From Limnanthes douglasii subsp. nivea (Eukaryota > Streptophyta > Magnoliopsida > Brassicales > Limnanthaceae): a stretch of DNA of 64,000 nt. This document shows, piece by piece, positions 57,656-64,000 of this stretch. Below the pieces are notes generated by a model. That model had not been told where the DNA came from. It made no database searches and was given only the letters and a program-made list of their open reading frames with translations. The DNA lies in NCBI GenBank assembly GCA_036936605.1, contig JAUPFV010000002.1:200221273-200285272 (forward strand). Direction: 5' to 3'. The translations under genes and the position numbers were made by a program. The stretch's first letter is position 1, and the number at the start of each line of letters is the position of its first letter.

Positions 57656-60600
57656 TTGTTCCCCAACAACCTAAAACCTGTGAGAAACAACCCTACCTTC
57701 GAGGAAGCAATTCATAAACAACAGAAGGATACAGTTATAGATAATCAAAATCTAAACCATAAAAGTTTTGCTGATTTATTCAAAACCAAAAAACATGAGA
57801 ATCCAAGCATCACAAACACTAGTGATCGGATTGGGATAACATTTAACTTTAAAGACATAGAGAAGCTAAAAAGGAAAGCAAACAAACATTGATAGGGAAA
57901 TTTACGATAGGAAAACCATTAACTGAAGCAATTAAACACTTTCTTGATAGCTTCAAGATTCCTGGTGGTTATAATATTTCTCACTGGAACTATAGGCACA
58001 TTTTATTGAATTCAACTTTAAAGAAGATGTCAAGAGGATCTGGAAGAAAAATGTATGGAATGTAGGTTCCAAAACAATAAGGCTGATAAAATAGACACCT
58101 CATTTCAATCCTAATGTTGAGTGTCCTATAAACCTGGTCTGGCTTGGTCTTCCAAATTTATCGGAGTATAAATTCAATGAGGAGACTATGAAGATTATAG
58201 GAAAAACAATTGGCTCACCCTTATCTGTTTGGGTTGATGAGAAAAATTGGGCAAGACACAACTGTTGTCAAATATGGCTGGAAATGGATGTCTTGAAAGA
58301 ACCTACAAAAAGAATTTGGATAAATTTTGAAGAGAATGAAGGATTCTGGCAAGAAGTTAGGTACATAGGCTTACCCTCATACTGCAAGAAATGTTCATAT
58401 CTGGGGCATGAAGCTTAAAAATTTAAAAGACTTCCTAAAGAATAAGTACTGAAAAGTATTGTGAACTCCACAACAAATGAACCAATAACTCAAGCTCGTG
58501 ATTTATGTAAAGCAGCCATGCCACCCAAAATCAAATCTCAGGTGATTAAACCCCTGGAAATGAAGTTTGACATATAAAATTAACTGACTCAAGCAACAAT
58601 TCAAGAAATCCTATAGATGTTACAGAAACTAAAATAAGTAATGTTGACAGTAATAACAAGTATGAAAAAAATAACAACAACAAAAATCTATCTCCAGCTG
58701 AAGGGGTTCAAGAAAAAATTCAATTAATACTTCGAAAGATGCTTAAATTATTGAGACACTTCAAGAAATTGACAATGAAGCGTTATTTGGCAACATTAGA
58801 GAAATTGGATATTCTCAAAGCCATGTCAACTCTCCTATTAAATGCATGGACTAGCCGTAGTAATTGGATATTCCTATTAACTATCGGAATTCAAATTATT
58901 GTGAGGATAAATCTCTTATTGATAAAGCTAAATATATGCACATGGAATTGCTTGCTTGAGAATAGAGCTACGTGAGCCAGGAATCTCACTCAAATTGGTT
59001 GAAAGACAGTGATAAAAACACTGATTCATTTCATAACTTTGTCAAGAAAAAAAGGAAGAGAAACAAGATACACAGAATATGGGATGGTGCTACTTGGACT
59101 GAAGATCAAAAGTTGATTGGTGAATCTGCTGAGGATCATTTTAAAAATATTATGGCTACTGATAAAAATCCAAATGAAGATGGAATGCTTTTAAATTTGA
59201 TCCCTAAACTTGTTACTAATGAAGAAAACAAAATGTTAATGGGTAGTCCTAAGGATGGTGAAATTCTAAATGAAATTAACTCTCTAAATCCAAAATGTAC
59301 TAGTGGTCCTGATGGCTTCAATGGGGTGTTCTTTAAAACTTGCTGGAAAATTATCTCTGGTGATCCGTGTGAGGCAATAAGGGATATTTTTAAAGGCCAT
59401 TATATTCCTACTAGGTTCCATGCTACTTTTATATACTTAATACCAAAGACTGATTCATTAAAAACATGGAAAGACTTTAGGTCGAGAAGTCTTACCACTA
59501 TGTTCAGCAGGATCGTATCTAAAGTGACAAAGTAGAGACTATCAACTATTCTAATTATCATTATCTCTGAAGAGCAAAGATCTTTCATAAAGAAAATGAA
59601 CATTTACGAGAATATTTTAATCACAAAAGAAATCTTTTGTGATTTAAACTACAAGACCAGAGGAGGCAATATGATGGTAAAGGTGGATATTTCGAAAGCT
59701 TTTGATAAACTATCACATAAGTTTGTCCTAAACATTTTTGCTGAATTTGGGTTTAATGAATCTTTTCAAACCTTAATAAATAAGAATATAAGTAATACAT
59801 TCTTTTCAGTTATCGTAAATGGTGAGCTAAATGGCTTTTTAAAATCTATTAAAGATTTAAGGTAGAGGGATCTTTTTCCCTCAGCTTGTTCATAATAGAA
59901 AAAGAGTATTTGATAAGAGGTATGAAACAACTAACCACTCAACATAAGGGGGTTGGCAATTACCTTGCCTTGCTTTTGCTGATGACTTCATTGTTTTTTG
60001 CAATGGATCATAATATTCTGTTAGCAAGGTTCACAGGTTCCTGGAACATTACAAAGAAAGATCATATCAATAAATCAATAAAGATAAATCAAAATTTTAT
60101 ATCCCTTCCAGAATGAATAACACAAGGATTAGCTGTTTAGAATAAATCCTGAAGTTCAAGCACAATAGATTACTAATGAAATACTTGTGAGTTACCATCA
60201 GTTCTAAAAACAAGCTATCTAACTATGAAGATCTGTTCTGTAAGATTATGTCAAAGATAATGGAATGGGATAGTATATTTCTCTCTTTTGGTGGAAGGTT
60301 AGTTCTTGTTCAGAATTTTATTAATACTATCCTAATTTATACTATGCAATCTTCATTAATACCTAAAGCCATCATAAAGAGAATTGAGATCTTCTGCAAC
60401 AAATTCTTATGGGAAGCGAAATAGAGCAGTAAGGTTATAACCTGATCATCATGGTCTAAGCTTTGCAAACCATATGAGGAGGAGGGGGTGTCTAAACATC
60501 AGGAGGATAGATGATATTCAAAAGGCATTTTTTTATAAGTTGTGGCTAAAATTCAGGAAGCAAAGTTTCTTTGGTCAAGAATCATGAAATCTATTTACTA

Positions 60601-62067
60601 CAATAACTTTCATCATTTAAGAGCTCCAACTCCTAGTAAAAGTTATAATGTTTGGAAGAGACCAGTTAAAGTTAGAGACAAGGCTGAAAACCCAGTTTCC
60701 TGGAAAGTGGGTGAAGGGAGAATGGAGTTTATGCTTGAGAGATGGTGATCTCCAAACCCTTTTATTATTCTGGACTCTGAAGTTAACAGAGTTTGGTACC
60801 AACCTAAAGAGGTCAGATCCTACTGGGTTAATGGTGATTGAGACTAGGATGGTTTAAGGACTTGTTTCTCTGCTACAACGTTAGAGAAAATTAGTAAAAT
60901 CACAGTGACTAACTGCATTGATTCAATAAAATGGGCTCTTTCAAAGTTTGGGGGATCTCAACATCAAAGATACATGAAATTACATAAGAGTGAAAAACAA
61001 CAATTCTAACATATTTAAAAAGATATGAAATTCAATCATGCACAAAAAAGTTCATTTTTGAATTGGAGGATTATTCAGAACTTTCTTCCTATTGATTCCA
61101 CGCTTCAAAAGGAAGGATTTCAACTGGCATCAAAATGCCAACATTGCGAGAATTCTGAAAATATTTCCCATGTTTTTATTCAGTGTGCTAAGTCATGGGA
61201 AACCTGGACTTATATTGCTTCTTTCTTCAGAATTCATATAAACATAAACATGTCTTTCACTCATTTACTGAGGACGTGGTTCTGGCCTACAGACAAGGAC
61301 ATACACATCAGGACAATACTGTTGATGGTTATTTCCTGGGTCATTTGGTTTACAAGGAATAAGAAGAAGCATGATGACATAACATTCAGCTCAAAAGATA
61401 TGATTGAATATGTCATCAAAATCTTAACTGCTCTCGATCCTGGGTTGTGTTTACCATATGGAAAAGCCTAGAATAGTTATATCTCTTAAGTGGAATCTTC
61501 CTAAGCAAATAAGATATAAACTCAATACTGACGGGCCTGCAACTATAATAGTGGAGCTAGTGGAGTGGGTCTTATTAGAGATCAAAACGGAGACAATATT
61601 GTTGGTTTTGGTAGAATCTATGGGCTTCAAACTCTTATAGTATCTGAAATCGGAGCTCTTTTCGATGGGCTGATTATGGACAGGTCTTAAAGGTAAAACT
61701 GCATGGTTTTTGGAACCTTTAGCAAAGTGTTGCAGAGGTCTAATTACCCTAAATATGAACCTGGTTCATATCTCCCGTGAACAAAACTGTGCGACGGACT
61801 GGATTTCAAAACACACGCTGAAAATTCGAAAGAATATTGACTACGTTCCTGGACAAATTCTTAATGGAATGATTCGTAAAAAGAGCTGGATTTTGACAGT
61901 AGTGTGCCAGATAGAGTATGAAGCTGGTAGAAAAAGCATAGAAAATTTTGACGCCTTTGTTTTTTACCAATTTTTTTTTACTTTTAATATTTGCTGTATC
62001 AAATTTTGGATCTTTTAGACCATCTTCTCAAATTGAATAACACTACCCAAACAAGTTGAGGAAAAAA
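57656..62067 (+). mobile_element. LINE lacking its endonuclease region
   Basis: ORF1 begins near 57656 with a variable head, then a DUF4283 domain in broken frames (GKFTIGKPLTEAIKHFLDSF at 57898, a PNLSEYKFN-like word, LKEPTKRIWINFEE near 58295) and a knuckle YCKKCSYLGHEA that has lost its last Cys to a stop (58418). After about 58440-58970 of poor sequence, RT starts directly (SHSNWLKDSDKN, 58985), with NPKCTSGPDGF, KVDISKAFDKL near 59680 and FADDF at 59972-59986. zf-RVT (61025-61471) has ASKCQHCENSENISHVFIQC. RNase H follows (61500-61830; SREQNCATDWISKH). The tail is an A-rich GGAAAAAAAAGAAAAG near 62060. Nuclease motifs GDFN and SDH are absent, so an internal deletion removed the endonuclease. 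Confidence 0.85.
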
Positions 62068-62224
62068 AAGAAAAGAAAATCAGTTTGAGAAGTGTTCTTG
62101 CGAATGAACAAAGAAATCATTGGTTTTCTTTTTCTCATAAAAAAACACGCCCGAGGATTTATTGTTTATCCTTCTATCGTAAAAATAATTTTCAGAATCT
62201 ATCATTAAATACGGAGAAGGTGAA

Positions 62225-62354
62225 AGAAACACGTGGTGCGGTTGATTAAATAACAAATAAATAATTCATTTCAAAATCACGAACTTGGTATAAAATCGCA
62301 TCTAGTACCTCAATCTTTACCAAGAAAAGCAAAAGAAAGGTTTGAATTTACACG
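62225..62354 (+). promoter_or_regulatory. Promoter of the short reductase-like gene
   Basis: A G-box CACGTG at 62230-62235 and a TATA box TATAAAA at 62289-62295 precede the ATG at 62355 by about 120 and 60 bp, leaving a 5' UTR of roughly 30 nt. An in-frame stop (TGA near 62343) lies before the ATG, so the ORF is not the tail of a longer open frame. Confidence 0.5.
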
Positions 62355-62792
62355 ATGCTAAGTCTAGGCTTTTTATTTCCTGCAACTCCACCTTTCACTG
62401 CAACAATTATCTACTCTCAACATCTCTCGCAAGACCTTCCCGAACCTTTAATTAATTCGATGTACTTTGGCGTGGTTCTGTTTCTGATAGGAATACTCGG
62501 TAACTTCTATCACCATTACCGTCTCTCCAGCCTCAGAACAAATGGTGATGCCAAAGAATACAAAATTCCAAAGGGTGGTCTCTTTGATTTTGTGATATGC
62601 CCACACTATCTCTTTGAGATTTTAATGTTTTGGGGGTTCGCTTTTATTTCCCAAACCTTGTATGCACTTTGCTTCGCTCTAGGATCAACGTTTTACTTGA
62701 TTGGTAGAAGTTATGCCACTAAGAAATGGTACGTTTCCAAGTTCGAAGATTTCCCTAAATATTTCAAGCTACTGATACCTGATGTATTCTAG
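62355..62792 (+). CDS. Short steroid-reductase-family protein (internally deleted)
   Basis: This 145-residue protein matches the C-terminal half of plant 3-oxo-5-alpha-steroid 4-dehydrogenase family proteins (the group annotated as very-long-chain enoyl-CoA reductase-like; about 260-270 residues). Visible are GNFYHHYRLSSLR (49-61), EYKIPKGGLFDFVICPHYLFEI split over 68-89, the GRSYATKKWY NADPH-side motif (117-126) and the ending KFEDFPKYFKLLIPDVF. Hydrophobic spans at about 34-51 and 86-116 would be membrane helices. The first 15 residues (MLSLGFLFPATPPFT) resemble the family's N-terminus, then ATIIYSQHLSQ resembles the middle, suggesting an in-frame loss of about 110-120 residues with several helices. 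The promoter looks intact. Whether the product works is doubtful. Family is confident; the deletion model is inference. Confidence 0.8.
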   Translation: MLSLGFLFPATPPFTATIIYSQHLSQDLPEPLINSMYFGVVLFLIGILGNFYHHYRLSSLRTNGDAKEYKIPKGGLFDFVICPHYLFEILMFWGFAFISQTLYALCFALGSTFYLIGRSYATKKWYVSKFEDFPKYFKLLIPDVF

Positions 62793-62974
62793 ACATAAGC
62801 TGAATGAGAAGTGAACCGAGTTTTAATTAATTTTGTATTAAGAAATTATCTACTTAATGTCATAAAGTTTAATAAATGAATCTTTTTAAATGAATCTATG
62901 TTTTATTCGTTTTAAATTTAGAACCGTTAATGAGATACTATCTTAGGACTCGTTATACATATAATTTTTCGGGT
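62793..62974. other. Downstream flank of the reductase-like gene
   Basis: AT-rich probable 3' UTR with AATAAA-like words (for example TTTAATAAATGAATC near 62868). Nothing else seen. Confidence 0.4.
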
Positions 62975-62975
62975 C

Positions 62976-64000
62976 TTTTTTTTTTTGGAAAAATTGAAAC
63001 TTCATTACTATTATGACCAATTTGAAAAATTGAACAAATTACAAGGTTAAAAAATTGTTTTAACAAAATCAATTGAAAGCGCTGGAATTTTGAATTCTAT
63101 GGATACGCTTCATAACCTACACACCTTATCAATTTCTCTGGCTATTAACTATTCAATTTTCAGATTTTAGCGAAGAAATCTAATTACGAATCTACCCAAT
63201 AATTGAATCAAAAACATCCTCCAAACCCAAAAAGCTTGAGATTTTAATCTTGATAATCATCAACATAACATATTATTTAAGGCTGGAGTTGATGTAGCCT
63301 AAACCCAGACTCTCTAGAAGAACGATGGATAATAGATAGTTTGGAGCATTGAAATGAGAAAATTCAACTTTTTGTTTACATTTCAATGTTCACTTTGCGA
63401 GCCAATCTGCAGCTCTGTTATGCATTCTTGAGATAAACTTAATAGTCATTATTGAAAGAACTAGCCTTTACCCTTTACCAAGAATGTTGATTAAAGTTCG
63501 GCAATGTGAGCCAAATATCATGGAAGATCTAGTCATCGAAGTTAGAGAATACAAATATCATGGACTTTTCCTTTTACCAAGAATGTTAATTAAAGTTCGG
63601 CAATGTGAGCCAAATATCATGGAAGATCTAGTCATCGAAGTTAGAGAATACAAATATCATGGACTTTTCCTTTTACCAAGAATGTTGATTAAAGTTCGGC
63701 AATGTGATTCAATGTCAACTTTAGATTAGTTATTTTCTCTGCAGATCCTCAAGCCTTCAAGCAGAGCTCGAGTTTCAGCCATAAGAGGTGATAGTTTTCC
63801 AAACGTTTTGCCGAATCCCTTAATTATATCTCCATTGTTGTTTCTGATAATCATTCCACCACCAGATTCTAGCAGCGTCAACATTTAGCTTCATTCTTCC
63901 TCTGTCAGGCGCAATCCACTTCAGGTAAGTCTTTTTCTTGTTTCTGTTATATATCGAAAGACATCTTAAAGAAGATCATGCATCAATGACCTTAGACCAA
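62976..64000 (-). mobile_element. LINE 3' end, minus strand, runs off the window
   Basis: The T-run at 62976-62987 followed by GGAAAAATTGAAACTTCATTA is the minus-strand poly(A) tail and 3' end, like the other LINEs. RNase H is read downward from about 63930: a W-IAPDRGRMKLNVDA start, then one frame over SGGGMIIRNNNGDIIKGFGK and KLSPLMAETRALLEGLRICR, then KVDIESHCRTLINILGK near 63690, and after the repeated part IMTIKFISRMHNRAADWLAK near 63400-63450. A frameshift near 63880 and an internal repetition disrupt it. The rest of the element lies beyond 64000. Confidence 0.82.
63480..63707 (-). repeat. 99-bp in-frame repeat inside LINE RNase H
   Basis: Units 63480-63578 and 63579-63677 are nearly identical (GTTGATT versus GTTAATT), and a third partial unit covers 63678-63707. 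As 99 is 33 codons the reading frame is kept, so the RNase H loop HCRTLINILGKRKS... is duplicated. A plus-strand 81-codon frame over the same bases is spurious. Confidence 0.93.

Overview
This is a window of plant nuclear DNA, most likely from a eudicot. It is very AT-rich and sparse in genes, and most of it is mobile elements in various stages of decay. The plant assignment rests on a plant-type NADPH-cytochrome P450 reductase, a spliced NOI/RIN4-like gene, LINEs with the plant DUF4283 plus zinc-knuckle ORF1, Ty1/copia relics, MuDR-type transposase relics and a tRNA-derived SINE. The species cannot be fixed from the sequence. Three loci look like genes: an uninterrupted 703-codon P450 reductase (9750-11861, minus), a three-exon NOI-domain gene (43260-44591, minus), and a short 145-codon reductase-like ORF of the steroid 5-alpha-reductase superfamily (62355-62792, plus).

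Layout. 0.7-3.1 kb: dead copia element. 3.7-9.5 kb: nearly full-length LINE with a 15-bp target-site duplication, inactivated largely by Trp codons turned into stops. 9.75-12.0 kb: the reductase and its promoter. 13.0-18.3 kb: a decayed gene, possibly of the DUF1985/ULP-like type carried by Mutator elements, whose fragments alternate with five blocks of a degenerate 24-25-bp tandem repeat. 22.3-24.1 kb: small LTR element. 25.3-27.5 kb: element with long inverted ends.

26166-44084 is a head-to-tail tandem duplication (copy A 26166-35457, copy B 35458-44084) with a clean junction. It carries a minus-strand copia relic, a small LTR element nested in it, an array of repeats of roughly 130-150 bp, and exons 2-3 of the NOI gene. 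The complete NOI gene lies at the right edge of copy B, with exon 1 just outside the duplicated unit, so copy A has orphan coding exons. After the duplication, copy A alone received a 426-bp foldback element, a SINE and a TRIM retrotransposon, each with target-site duplications and an empty site in copy B.

45-49.3 kb: two 5'-truncated LINEs meeting at their 5' ends. 49.6-56.7 kb: Mutator-type material, with one plus-strand and two minus-strand transposase relics, a foldback element and a 270-bp GTAT microsatellite. 57.6-62.1 kb: a LINE without its endonuclease region. 62.2-62.8 kb: the short reductase-like gene with a TATA box and G-box. 63.0-64.0 kb: the 3' end of a minus-strand LINE with a 99-bp in-frame repetition in its RNase H domain.

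The genes form no pathway or operon. The main interest lies in the tandem duplication and its orphan NOI exons, the periodic 25-bp repeat family, the apparently intronless P450 reductase with an altered FMN-loop residue, and the internally shortened reductase.
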